From assembly GCA_016801885.1 (NCBI GenBank), contig CM028886.1, forward strand, positions 3,916,501-3,980,500: a DNA stretch of 64,000 nt. Reading direction: 5' to 3'. Of this stretch, positions 1 to 12,195 are shown piece after piece. The position numbers and the translations under genes are program-made. Under the pieces are notes generated by a model, which was given only the letters and a program-made list of their open reading frames with translations, did not search any database and had not been told where the DNA came from. Origin of the DNA: Toxotes chatareus. Its lineage: Eukaryota; Chordata; Actinopteri; Toxotidae. Position 1 is the stretch's first letter; the number at the start of each line of letters is the position of its first letter.

Positions 1-1084
1 TCCAATACCTGAGTGGATCTGAATGAACCCGTGTGGATGTTGTAACAGGTGTGTTTTGAGGTGAGAAGGAGAATGAAAAGCGTGAACTTCACAGCTCACC
101 GGAGCTTTGTTCTGACGAGTGAACTGAAGCCGAGGTTATTTTAGGAAAAGCAGCAGCCCACCAGACTTATGCTATTAAATTATCTGTCACCCAGTTGCTG
201 AAAAATGTTTTATTGTTGGTGCAGGAGGTGAAAGTGGGACTTTCAGTTATTTAAGTAAATTTGTCTTTGTAGAATATCAACAAATTGTTTTAGTTTCTGT
301 GACTTTATATTCATACATAGGACATTATTATTATTACATTGCTGCTCTTTTTTTTCCTCCACAGCTTCTTGTTAATTGATTTAATTAACTGATAGTGCAT
401 CATGCTGCTGCTAGTGTTTAGTGTCTCTCTGTAAGGGTCCATTCGTGTTGACTGCATTTTAGATCGGGCCTAATTATCCTTGAGTATGTTTGGGTTGTGC
501 CTGGCTTTGCTTTGGTCCCCCTCGGAGCTGGCCTCTCTTATTTGAATATAAATTTTTGCATGTCAGTTGAAGTTAAAAAAAAAAAAAAAAAATCCTTCCC
601 CAGTATCCAATCCATCCACCCACACCACTCTAATCTTGCATATGTAACACAAACAAATGAGCAAATCCATTCAAAACTTTCAGGGACAAAGTAGAAACAG
701 GATAAAACTAAATCAGCTGACGTTTTCAAGGCAGCTGCTTTTTTTGTTTTTAAGACTATTTACAGATGTAGGCAACATTTCTAAAAGTAAGAGACAGTGA
801 AAAGTGGACACTTGCTGCCTAATATATAGACTATATGGTGATCCAAATCCAGTATGTCCTCAACCACACATACTGTGTATATATACACGTGTTTGAATGT
901 CCTGATGTGTTACCTTGACTCATCTCTTAATTTGTCAACATACAAAAATAAGGTTCTGATTTTGGCTTCACTGAGAAATTTTAAGATGGAAACTCTCACT
1001 GTCAACAGTGTTGTTTGGCTATGGTTAGTGAAAGCTGCGCTGATAACAACAACCACATGACAGAAAACCTGGCACCTCATTCAC
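1..1084. other. rab5a intronic sequence (left of coding exon 2)
   Basis: AT-rich, with an 18-base A run at 575-592. No reading frame here encodes the remaining Rab5 residues, so it is read as intron 3' of coding exon 2. I see nothing else recognisable. Confidence 0.5.
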
Positions 1085-2583
1085 CTCATTTGTTATATCA
1101 TAGACCACGATGGCTGCCTGGGCACCTCTGTAGTACATGGGAGCCAGACTGTGGTAGCGCTCCTGACCAGCTGTGTCCCAGATTTCAAACTTGACTGTTG
1201 TGTCGTCCAAACATACTGTCTGAGTCAGGAAGGCAGCTGCAGGGGCACAAAGCAGAAGAGAAGCCAATGACAAACAGGCCTGTAGCAACTGAGCTACATA
1301 AAATGTGTTCCTGTAAGGTAATAATTTAAGACCAATGTTAGAGACACACAGAGGGATTATCTGCTTGACTTCAGTCCATGTTTCCTCATTTGGAGAATGG
1401 GGTCATAGTAATATCAAACATGCATTATGCAGAACATACAAAATCTGAATGAAACATTAAGTGGGTTTGAATTCACCTTTTTTTCTACTCAGGCAATGCT
1501 CTGTTCACATTCACTGCCTGGTATAACCTCAATGTCCCCAACCAGACTTGTCCTGGTCTGGGGATCAAACCAGTGACCTTCAGGTCACAAACCTTTAAGC
1601 CATCACTGTCCACTGATTGCATCTCTCCAGTTATGAGTTTACCCAGACTCTCTTTTTATGTTTTTAAAAAATCGGTTCTACAAGGTTTGAACACAGAACA
1701 ACATGTTAGAGAGATAACCTGAGTTCTAACTTTAACTTTACCTTTGTCTTTTTCGTGCCTAATCACCAACTGTGTGTGTATTTACTATCTGTGATCAGTG
1801 CTGTCTGAAATTTTACAAATGCACAGGTGTTTTTTCATTTGGCCTGAGGTGAGCCGGTGAATTACAATGCAATGGAATGGATGGAATTTGATTTAATCGA
1901 GCGGACTTCCAGTCAGCAATACTTTTGGCACTGACTACTAAGTGTAAATCAAGAATTTATCCAACTATTCCTACAGTTCTCTGTTCCTATCGGCCATTTT
2001 CAAACTCAAAATTCTCCATGTTCAGTTGTAAACTGAAATCGCCTCATGTTCCTTCTATTGTATTGAATCCCCTATTGTCTTCCATCATGCTCTTTTTTGA
2101 TGTGTTCAACAACTTTTCTACCAGTTTCCTCTGCTCTTAATAATATTTCCCACACTCTGACATCACAGGTGCTGATTTAACTGTCACATTTTTAATCTAT
2201 TTACGGTTCAGGAAATGACTCTTTCGAAAGCTATTTGTTTGTAAGCTTACGAGGACAATCTAGATATTCGTGCTCATTCCACTTGTGTGATTCATTGCGA
2301 GTATTCCTGTGACAACAATGTCAATAAAAAAAAGTCAGCAACACTGATCTTTGTGTGCAACTTTGCCTGCATGTCCACAGGAAAGAAGCCACGAAGTGGT
2401 GTTATGAAGATACACACCTCCAATTGTGCTCTCTTGGAATTCGTGAAACTGTCCCTTGACGAAACGAAGTACGAGACTTGACTTCCCCACCGCTGACTCT
2501 CCTAAAAGCACAAGTTTGAACTGACAAATCTTGTTGCCTGTGTTTGGCCCATTGGGTCGTGTAGCTCCACCTCTACTTGCCAT
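1085..2583 (-). CDS. rab5a: Rab5A small GTPase, N-terminal half (two coding exons, gene runs off left edge)
   Basis: Early-endosome Ras-family GTPase controlling endocytic vesicle fusion. Coding exon 1 is 2583-2418 (start codon 2583-2581) and coding exon 2 is 1236-1085; together they give 106 codons in frame. Exon 1 encodes [13 protein letters not shown] followed by the P-loop GESAVGKS (residues 28-35). Exon 2 encodes switch II with [12 protein letters not shown] and ends at YDITNE. Donors read G|GTGTGTA and GAG|GTGAAT; the exon 2 acceptor is CCCCTGCAG. HEFQEST and ITNE, rather than HEYQEST and ITNT/ITNQ, favour Rab5A over Rab5B or Rab5C. Teleosts often keep two rab5a copies and I cannot say which this is. 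The NKxD and SAK guanine-binding motifs and the C-terminal CCSN prenylation tail are not found at 1-1084, so later exons are presumably left of the window. The acceptor before the start codon is probably at 2622. Confidence 0.95.
1488..1612 (-). repeat. Degenerate tRNA-derived SINE in the rab5a intron
   Basis: The minus strand reads GATGGCTTAAAGG, then a B-box-like GGTTTGATCC (1571-1562), with the spacing of an RNA polymerase III split promoter. The phrase 'GTGACC...GGTCACTGGTTTGATCCCC' is typical of the tRNA-like head of fish SINEs. Family assignment was not attempted; the copy looks old and the borders are approximate. Confidence 0.5.
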
Positions 2584-4056
2584 GTCACAATGACCGCTCT
2601 CTTCCTCTGGACACTGATGTACTGTGAAAAACTTCAGAAAATACCTGTACAGGAGAGAGAACAGAAAGCAAAGAGTGACTATCACATAAAAAAATCAAAA
2701 TGATTCAGAGATGTCAGGAAATCATTTAAAACATACATTGTGACACTTTACATTCTTAGGTTATGAGTCATGATTGATGAAATGATATTCGGATGATATT
2801 CATAAATTATTTAGCTGTATCCTTCGGTAGCAAACAGCAACTGGAACATCTTATGACTTAAGGCTAAATAAGTATTTTTTCTGTGGGTAAATGACTCTGA
2901 TACAGCACAGAGAACAGAAAAACTGTCCTGACCAAACCCCATTTTAACCATTAGGTTTTATGCAAAAGCAAATAAATCCAGGTGTGCAGGTCATGAATTA
3001 CCTGCACAGCTTTTCCCAAACCATGACATGAGTAAACCCTCCAAAAAAGTTTTGAAATAAAATGTATTAAAGCAGCATAGTTGGTTAATGTTGTGGTTGT
3101 TATTTCTTATAACTCAGAAGCGTACAGTCACATCAACATCAAGATTTGAATTCTCAATATAATTCATTTTTCAAAATATTATTATACCATACCTTATGCA
3201 ACAGTTTCAGACAAAACATAACTCATTTTACAACTAGAGTAAATGTTTTCAGAACAAGTGGATTAAAAAGTCGTCTTAGAAACAAAATGTTCGTGCACAG
3301 ATTGCCACACTTTGTAAAATGGGAGACACATTGGAGGAATTTCTCTGTTATAGTGTCCAGTGCCAGAGATCAAAATTGCACAGATAATACAGTGACCACG
3401 GAGGACAATTTAAGGTAGTTCACTATAGACACAGAGTCAACAAAAGTTTAACATTACCATCCACACTTTTTTCCTCTCCAAACAATAGATGTTTGCTTGC
3501 AATAGTAACTAGCTGAGCAAATAAGTAAAACAGGTATGACAAAAACAAACAAAGAGTTTGGCAGACAGTGAAAGTCACTTTTCTGCCTAACAAGAACCAC
3601 AACATTTGGGCAGCTAAAGTGTATCTGAACTTCTGCTTCCAAAGTTGCCAAAGTTTCTAACCTGTGCCCTTTTATGTTCAACTTGTGGCTATGACAAAAT
3701 GTTGACCAAATGGTGTAGCTGTGACAATCTGCAGCAAAAAACCTCTGGAAAGTCCTGCTTGTAGCTTTAAGTTGCATGAGGCAGACTGCTACAAAGGGGA
3801 TTAGTGTGACATGGGTCTGGGCTCATATGTGGGAAAATGTTTCAAGGTTAAGTTAGAGTCAGTTTTTATACACGTCTGTAGACTGGAGGTGAATAACAAC
3901 ATCGACCATATTAACAGGTATTAACCAATTAAACTGTAACTTGGGCATTTCTCAGTATCACCAACCGGGTAAACACATAGTACCAGTCCAGAAATAATTG
4001 TTTTCAGCTTCGTCGAAATCGCGTTACGACACACAGTTAACCACAAATAACCTGTT
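2584..4056. other. rab5a first intron, no gene recognised
   Basis: AT-rich sequence between the presumed non-coding exon and coding exon 1. Short reading frames on both strands lack homologue-like content. No tRNA, repeat family or strong motif was recognised. Confidence 0.5.
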
Positions 4057-4620
4057 GTGTTGTTGCTGACTGGCTCGAATTAGCAGAGTAACGACTGTTA
4101 GCGTTAGCAACAGCTAGCCCAAAACCAATTTCTGCCTCTAATAAGGAACAATCTCACCCGTGGAACCTTAGTTTCAATCTAAGTAGGATCTTACACACCA
4201 TAGTAACACCATCTACTTTGAACTGACATTTATACGACGTTTGAGAATGCCAAAACACAGATGATGCAGGTTTGGGTGTGTACAGCCTGTGACAGCTAGC
4301 TAACGTTAGCTGCATGACGTTAAATCAGTGACCTACCTGATCAATCAGTGGACTAAACAGGGTCGCGGATGTTCGTTTAACATCAACGTGCTAATGATCT
4401 AACCATGATGACTCATTCGGATTCACCAGCCGAATAACGTTAAGTTATTACGCGTACTAGCTTGGCCCTTCCAGTGTCGGCTAGCTAACGTTAGCTAGCC
4501 AGATAATAGACAGAGGGCTGGCTAACGTTGTTTAGCGGTAGCTGCATCGGGAGGAGCCCTCCGGATAGCCATTAGCCACCTAGCTAGCGCTAATATTAGC
4601 TACTCACCTGCTAAAAGGAG
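4057..4620. promoter_or_regulatory. rab5a/efhb shared promoter area with palindromic GCTAACGTTAGC motifs
   Basis: The octamer TAACGTTA occurs at 4301-4308, 4435-4442 and 4486-4493. The first lies in a perfect 14-bp palindrome (4298-4311) and the third in a perfect 22-bp palindrome (4479-4500). Near variants occur at about 4098, 4521 and 4580, and again just inside efhb intron 1 (about 5420). The interval lies between two divergent genes and is CpG-richer than its flanks. The role of the motif is inferred, not known. Confidence 0.6.
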
Positions 4621-4790
4621 GAAGCTAGTTAATATGAATGTTGTCTCCAGGACACTATTCGTGGCACTTCAGTGTCTGTTCACAGTTTGCCCGGTACCCA
4701 GCCAGTAACTGTAACAACAGATTTCATAAAGCTCTGCGATGTCCCTCTCCCACTTCTTTCAACTTCCCTTTTCGCATTGTACGAAGGATG
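4608..4790 (-). other. rab5a: Probable non-coding first exon of rab5a
   Basis: On the minus strand a consensus donor GCAG|GTGAGT lies at 4608/4607, about 2 kb upstream of the rab5a coding exon, which itself has an acceptor (TTTTTCACAG) 38 bp before its ATG. The arrangement implies a 5'-UTR exon spliced to the coding exon. The 5' limit is not visible; 4790 is a guess inside a CpG-containing block with a CCAAT box at 4845-4849. Confidence 0.5.
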
Positions 4791-5160
4791 ATGACAGATC
4801 GTATGACTAGAATTGACAATCCGCCTACGTATCAGTGGTACGGACCAATCATATGTTAGCATTTATTCCCAATTTACTGGTATGTGCCTTTCCAAATAAC
4901 TCCAAGATAAAAAAAAATCTACAGGATATATGGGCGGAAAGAGGACATTTGCTGACTTTAATACGCCTTGGTTTTAAAAATCAGATCAGGAAAATGAAAA
5001 AACAAACAAACCTGTACCTAAAAAATGTGTTGTACTTGTGATTAACTATAAATTTAAATAGCATACAGACACACCCATTAGCTTGCTTAATTTTATATTC
5101 ACCTGAAAAGTATTTTCAAACACCCTGTCGTAGTATTTTTGAACTGAAGTGATGACGGCT

Positions 5161-5173
5161 GTTGCCTGGCAAC
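5161..5173 (+). promoter_or_regulatory. RFX X-box upstream of efhb
   Basis: GTTGCCTGGCAAC is a perfect inverted repeat of the RFX half-site GTTGCC/GGCAAC with a 1-bp spacer. It lies 158 bp upstream of the efhb start codon. RFX factors drive ciliary genes through X-boxes in this position, which fits EFHB being an axonemal protein. Binding itself is inferred. Confidence 0.75.
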
Positions 5174-5330
5174 GGAACTCAAACGGGTGCACAACTAAGC
5201 GTCTTCTAACTGACCGAAGAATTAAGTATAGTGCTGAATTTATTTATTTATTTATTTTCCAGGGAGAAAAGATTTTAAAAAAAATCTAAAGCCTCTAAAA
5301 GCCTGTGTTACAGCTACGCGTTAATTCAAG

Positions 5331-8300
5331 ATGAATTTGACAGACGGAAATACGTCTTACAAACTGAAATATACAGACAGAAGTCCAAACATACCACCGG
5401 TGAGTCAACTTTGAGATAACGCTAACGCTAGGCTAAAGTTGCGTTAGCTTACTCCTACTATATTCAATCTGGGGCGATTTATATAAGTAAACTTTTGCCT
5501 TGACAGATATTCTACACTGGATACTAGATATATATGTTTCTCTTTTTTCGTGTAACACCAGGCCGGAAAACTAATACCTGTAGGAGACAGGGCTAAGACC
5601 TGCTTACAAGAAGTGCCAAAGGTAAGTCCAGTGGTGGAGAGAGTAGCTATTCAGATAAGTAAAAGCAGCAATAACACAGTGTACAAATCCTCTGTTACAA
5701 GTAAAAGTACCAAAAGTAAAAGTTTTCATTATGCCGAATGGCCTATTTCAGAATGATATATACTGTATTATTGGGTTATAATTGCTGTTGCATTAATGTG
5801 TAAGCTCCACTAATGTTGGTTTTGTATTGCTGCGTAGCTTAATCAGTAAAACACATCATCATCTATTAATTGATTATGTTTTGTATTAATAATCTGAATC
5901 TGCAAAATAACTAAAGCTGTTTTCAATATAGTGGAGTATAAAGTATTATAAAAATGGACATACTCAAGCAAAGTACAAATACAGTACTGAACTGTGTTTA
6001 AGTACAGTACTTGAGTAAATGTTCTTACATTCCATCACAGGGATCAGGCACAGGCATCTCTTGGTGCAACTGAAAGTATATAATTTGAAGTGCCAGACAG
6101 ATTTGTAAACTGTGAAGGTGAACATTCATTCTCCCTGACATGCCACATCGACATTTTTACTTTTCAGGCCCCCACCCCACCGGTCATAAGGAGATTCCGA
6201 AACAGCATCCAACCAGAACCAGGAGCTATCAGAGTGCACCGAGGCAAAGCAAATGATCCAGATGTTGCCAGCACTCTTGTTCATGGCATCAGCACCAGAT
6301 CATCCCTCACTGTGAGTACCCCACATAGACTCACACAAGCACGCTTCCTTAGGGGTTAAAGGAATAATAGGCAGAGCTTTTACTACCCCAGATTTGGTGG
6401 GTTGATATATATTTGGATCATTGCCAATGAGTGATTTATTACTGTGCTTGGCGATATATAGATATATAGCTCTCAAAACTTATGTCTTACCTAATTTAAA
6501 AACTGTTGGGATTTTAAGATGCCTCTGATTAATTATGTAATGCCTGATTCATAATGTGTAGTTGTTGGCATAACCAATGGAACTTTTTTTTTTTAAGTTC
6601 TCATTTTTATGTGATTCCAATAGGGCAGAACCTTGCTAAATCCTCACCAAAAGACCTTGTTCCAAAATAAGTTACAAGAGCTCACTGAAGCAGTGTACAC
6701 CTCCGGTCGAAAAGCACCTTTGGGCAGACCACATGATCAGCGCATGGGACTTCCTACCTGGTGTAATGACAAAACTACGTTTGGTGTTAAAACAGTTAAA
6801 GGTATGTTTAACATCAAATACATTTAAAAAAGAAAAAAAAAGAGGAAAATAGGTTTAAATCTGGAAAGACACAAATGCTGTAACAGGAACAAGAAAATGT
6901 TTGTCTGCTTTTATCAAAAATGGGACAACGCTGCAGTTATGTTAGTAGTGCCCTAAAATGATCAGATTTGTTTTGAAATAATTTTATGTTGTAAATATTT
7001 AACAGGTATCATTTTACTAAAATGAGGCCCTCCTTTCTTTTTAATATCTCACATTACTTGTTTTTGTCCAGTGTTGGGTGCGCAGGAGATTATTAATCCT
7101 TCAAAAACAGCTGAAGAGGTGGAGAAGGAAGCTCAGGAGGGACACGAGGCTTATGTTCGTAGCCACAATGCCTTTTTTGTTGGTAAGAGGAATGGAAAAA
7201 ATTGTACAGTGAATAAGGCCTTTACTGTTACTAGCAATTTTTAATTTGTTGAATTATATTTCATTTTGAAATGTAATGTCTGCTTTTCACCACAATAAAA
7301 TCATCTTGCTCTACTCCAGGTGAGCAGATTGATAGAAAGTATGACTGGAGTCTTTACAGTAAAGACAGCAGGTTTGGGATCCTCACACCTCATTTTAATG
7401 ATGGCCGTAATGTTGGCAAAACTCTCCACTGGCTGGGAGAGACACAGAAGTAAGAGCTGAAAATTCCCATTCAGTATTTATCTAATTTAAAAAAAAATAA
7501 AACTGTACCTGACCTTGCATTCATATTATTATGCCACAGGTTTTACAATCCAAAGCCTGTTTGGAAGAGATCTGGGAACAAGGAAAAGATAGAGCCACAA
7601 ACTGACAAAGCAAACAAGATGCAAGTTTATGTCAAACTTCTTATGGCAAATTCTTTGACCTGTAACTATACTTTGCTTACTAATGTTTCATTTCATCATC
7701 TCATTAAACCTGTTGTTTCAGGAGAAGAAACTCTTTGAATGTTCCACCAGGTCACACTTTTGGAGTGCTCTTGCCACTGGATGAATTTGGTAGTGGAATT
7801 TGGAGTTTATTTGAAAGAATGTCTTTCCTGTGTTATACATTGTTATATGTAAGAAATGCTGTGAAAGAAATACACATGCTCAAGTTTTCTTTTTTTTCAA
7901 GACTGCAAACGACATCTTGCCCACTTCTTGCACAGGTGCTGGAGATATAATCCACTCCACGGAGCCAGGGCAGTATGTGAGAGGTCGAGACCGACAGCGC
8001 AGCCTAGTCAACGCAGTGCGACACCACCTCAAGAAGGTCAATTTCCACAACTTCCCCTCCCTGCTGCAGGCGTTCAGACATTATGACAAGGTACAACTGG
8101 GATCACCACAGGCAGGGTGACTCTCCCACACAGTTCTGTCGATCTGTGTTGACATGTATCTGTTGACTGTTTAATCACATTTAAAGTAATGTGGAAAAAA
8201 TACAGTGACACTGTTTAGTGTGCTAAGTCGCAACAGCATAATTTCCCAAGCATATTTTTTTATTTCAAAGAACAGTCAAAGAAAGCAGAGCATAACCCTT

Positions 8301-10153
8301 TCTCACAGTGAACAGTTTTACCCTTTATGTGAATCACTAGAAAGGCAAGGGAATGATTGACAAAGAGGACCTGCAGGCTGTGTGCCGTCAGTTCCAGCTG
8401 GATGTTAGTGAGCCGGTCCTGGATGACCTGATGGATTACTGTGACACAGACAAAGATGGACTAATAAACTTCCTGGAGTTTGCTAACTTCCTCAACTGGA
8501 AGGACAAGATGGTCGTCAACGGTCGGGACCAAGGCATCATAACAAATGGTCAGTTAAATGCATCATAATGTATCAATTCATTTACTATATTGCTCCAAGA
8601 GGATTTAACCTAAAAGTAAGAATGATTTTTTAGGTCCACTTTACTTAACATTTGCATTTTAATGCAGTCATTTCCTCAACCCAGGTCTCAGGTGTTGTAT
8701 TAAATAGGATGACAACAAAAGAAACATCAGAATTTGGCAATAAAACACTCAGCAGCCTAAGTCTGATTTTATTGTGCATCAAGGCTAATTTTCAGAAACC
8801 GATTTTGTTCTTTTTGTCTCTTGCAGAGTGTCAGACCAACACAGCTCCAGCTAACATAGAGAGGAAGCCTCTGTCAGAATCAGAACAACTTCCTGCATCT
8901 CAGGCCTTGATTAAACCTGAAGACCTGGAGCCCGTAGAGCCAGGCAGCTCGAAGAAGACTGTCAGGACCCTGAGGCGACACAGGGCAGTCCCAGACCACT
9001 TCATCACCTCCTCTTCCCTCCTTGGGGCTATCAGTGATGGTCTGCTCACATCAAGTAAGTCAGCAATAGCAATTTGCTGTGGTTGTACATTACATAAGCA
9101 TATGCATCCACACACACAATGCTATGTCTGTCTGCTGCAAAGTTAGCTAGTATCACTGTCATATCATACTGTTTTATGAGTCATAATTGTATAAACTAAA
9201 ACATACTTAGATTTGTTCTGCAGTTTGAGGACATCATCTGTTTGGTTTTTTTTTTGACTGATGTGCGACATTTTTATGAGTGAGCTAATTTAACTTATTG
9301 TCACTTCATTCATTCCCATCTCCTAAAAAAATCCTTACTCATCATGTGATCTCTCTTACATAGACAGTCGCACATATGGGATCCCGTCTGTGCGCTCCGA
9401 CCTTCCAGCTCCACGCATCAAGAGAGTCAGTGACACTACTAACTACGGTGATACATCCACAGCAGCAGATCTTCTGCATCCATCAGTTCACGCCCTCTGG
9501 GGTGTTCATGAGGAACACCTGTTCTGTCCTCGCACCAAGAAGGAGGTATGCACTACGCACCAGATGAGTGGTACAGTGTGCCTACTGCAAGTAACACAGT
9601 AAGAGTTACTGTGAGTAAGGGAAGCCACAGTGTCTGCATTTGAAATTTGATGGGCTACCTCTGGTATCTATTCTAAGTAGACTTTTTTGAAAAATGAATA
9701 GGTGATGAATGAGACAGTTTTTCTAGCAGTTTTTTTCCCTGCCATAGCAGGAAAGCACCATTTACCTATGAGGTGTCCAGTCTTTTTAATTTTTGTCTCA
9801 GAAAAAAATTAAAGATATCAACAGCCTGTTTGATATCCGTTCAGCTCTTTATCCAGATTGGTCATTATAAGTCTACTGCTGCTGCTGTTGCAGTGGGATT
9901 CAAATAAAATACCATAAGAAAACATAAATCTCACCTTTATAACATGACCATGTTTTAGTGAAATAGGTTTTTGTGTTATTGACACATTTCATCCTCTTCT
10001 TCACAGATTGCAGAGATCTTCAGGAACGTGGGTGTGAATATTTCTGAGGAGACCTTTGAAGAGGCCTGGAAACTGGCGTGCATGAAGCAGCCGGAAGGGG
10101 AGGTTTGTGTTGAGGTTTTCCGTAATGTACTCAAGGAAATAAAAGCAGTGTAA
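5331..10153 (+). CDS. efhb: EF-hand domain family member B (ciliary/axonemal CFAP21-like), complete, 13 coding exons
   Basis: Exons: 5331-5399, 5562-5621, 6168-6311, 6624-6801, 7072-7182, 7320-7449, 7540-7620, 7722-7789, 7936-8090, 8341-8548, 8827-9054, 9364-9545, 10007-10153. They join in one frame to give 586 aa with a TAA stop. EFHB is a microtubule-inner protein of ciliary doublets and is also reported to modulate store-operated calcium entry. Family features: the TLFQNKLQELTEAVYTS block (about 100-120), LNVPPGHTFGVLLPLDEFG (about 262-280), GQYVRGRDRQRSL, and two EF-hands near 331-342 and 367-378. Loop 2 (DTDKDGLINFLE) is canonical; loop 1 (DKKGKGMIDKED) has Lys at positions 3 and 5 and probably binds calcium poorly. 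All introns are GT-AG except intron 7, which needs a GC donor at 7621. The human protein is longer (about 830 aa, from memory), mostly at the N-terminus. A good acceptor (TTTTCCAG, 5263) precedes the ATG, so an upstream UTR exon is possible. Confidence 0.93.
5629..6040. mobile_element. Non-autonomous DNA transposon (MITE-like) in efhb intron 2
   Basis: It begins CAGTGGTGGAGAGAGTAG and ends in ...TTACATTCCATCAC, so the two ends form an imperfect inverted repeat (GTGGTGGA / TTCCATCAC). The interior carries many 'AAGTAAAAGTAC' and 'AAGTACAGTACTTGAGTAAAT' phrases typical of a very common teleost repeat. No coding capacity. The family name was not checked against a repeat library. Confidence 0.7.
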
Positions 10154-12195
10154 TACTAAATGTTTCCCTATAACCATCAGTATTTCTGTCTAAATATATA
10201 TCTCAGCTGTCCAGTGAAAACTCCAAAATGTTTTAGTGTTGCTTCAAAAATGTTGTTTGCTTTTTGTCTTGACGTACAGTTAGTTGTCTTTGTCTGAATA
10301 TTGAGTCCAGTTCCTTGTCAGTATAACAATCGTTATTTGTACAGACACTCAGTGGAGAGTCTTCTGCACTGACACTGGATGGCATTAAAAAGAAATCAAC
10401 TGATCAAAGCTGAGGTATAAATTTTAGTCAGAAATAATTTTAGAATATTGAAATGAAGCTTCCTTAAACTGCAAAAGTTCTGTTTTTCTTGCACTGCAAA
10501 CAACATGAGGCATTTTAAAGGCTCTCATCCATCATTAGTATTCATTAGTCATATTAGTAGCACCACAAATTCACAAAAAATAAACGTCAGTAAACAAAAG
10601 CAGTTTTTTTCCCGTTACACGTCTGTTTATGGAGAATCAATTTCGTTATTAAAATGAAAAATATAATTTCATGCAGAGAAACAGCTAATTTGTCATGTTT
10701 CTGCTTCTTTTTGGTGAAAACAACATGCCATCTTTTGTTGGTACACCTAAGCTGCTGTGAAACAGTGTTAAATCTTTGATTGATTTCTTTGGACTTAGTA
10801 ACAAAACCTGCGACACTGCTGCTATGCTTTTAAAAGACTTGAGTAAATACTGAGGCACATTCTCCGTACCTTATCATTTGTTCTGTCAGAGTATTAGATT
10901 TGATTTCCAAGCATATTTATCTCGTAATTCTATTACTCAACCTTCAAATGAGAGTCTTACAGAGACAGTACGATTAATTTATGGCTTCTTAGAGCTAAGA
11001 CACATGCAGACATTCAAACAGACAGAGACTCTCAAAGAGGTTCAAGGAATTGTTTGCAATCAGTTTCGCTAACCAGATTAATGAAACAGGTTGGCACGCA
11101 TCCGCGACTGATCCACATGTCAGAACATTACAAAACAGTAAAATAACTAATAAAAAAACATTAGCTTTTTGTATATTCACCACTTGTTTTTGTTTTTTTG
11201 TTAATTTCCATTAAACTGAGTGATGCACAAGCGTGGTAAATTGTTTAATGTGCTCTCACCATATCCATGAGCATATTGACGTGCTAAGCTAACTGCACTC
11301 ATTTAATCTCATTATGACTCTGCAACATGCTCTACTGGAACCAAAAAACCCCCACGCAAACTTCCACAGACCGCATATTACTATGCAGGAAAATTAGAAT
11401 AATCCTCGGCATATTTCATTATGCATGAATTAGCGGCCGCTAATGACAGAATCCTCTCTGTTTGTCAGATATGTTGTCAACATAAATAATGTTGCAGCAA
11501 GCTCTAACAGAATGGGATGACACGCAGCATTCACGAGCTTGTCAGACGTGATGTTTTTGACAAGTGACACGTTTCTGGCACAGACCGTGGGCTCAGACAC
11601 AGGCTGTGTTTGAGTTTGTTAAACAGGTGGAGAATTTTTCTGGTGGAATTTGCCACTCTTGCTTGCAGCAATGCTATGCGACTATTTTCACTTGGTACAA
11701 GACTCGTGCTGTGATCTCTTGACGACCCGCAAAGTACTTGCTTTAATAAGTCGACTGCGTCGCCGACAACCATGTACCAGAACATACGCCCCCTCCTGCC
11801 TACTATGGAAAATGGATTATCCCGTTTCACATTGCTTCTTATCACAAGTACCAGAATACTAATATATTTGGGCGCCTATAGGTTTCATGAATCCCATGTG
11901 GAGAATAGAGTCATGGCTTAAATGCTGCACACTGGCCTGTTGATGTTGAGGTCAGAAACTGTTGGGTGAAATGCAGAAACTTTTGTACAGTGCTTTAGTT
12001 TATCACTGCAACATCAAAGTGGCATGTTGGTTTAGTGCTGCTGAGATCTCATAAGTATTGATTGTGGCAGGGAGGCGAGATTTTCTGTGTAAATTAAAGG
12101 GTTGAGGCTATAATTTGGTGCCATGATCAAACAGTTTATTCACACAAGATATTGGTGTAACAAAGAGTTGAGCATTGACTAAAGGATCACTTGCT
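10154..12195. other. efhb 3' flank / convergent intergenic region
   Basis: No credible gene. The efhb 3' UTR must end here; candidate poly(A) signals are ATTAAA at 10384-10389 and AATAAA at 10579-10584. The rest is AT-rich, single-copy-looking sequence; several short open frames are not homologue-like. Confidence 0.5.
10579..10584 (+). terminator. Candidate efhb poly(A) signal
   Basis: AATAAA 426 bp downstream of the efhb stop codon; an ATTAAA at 10384 is an alternative. No downstream element was verified. Confidence 0.3.
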
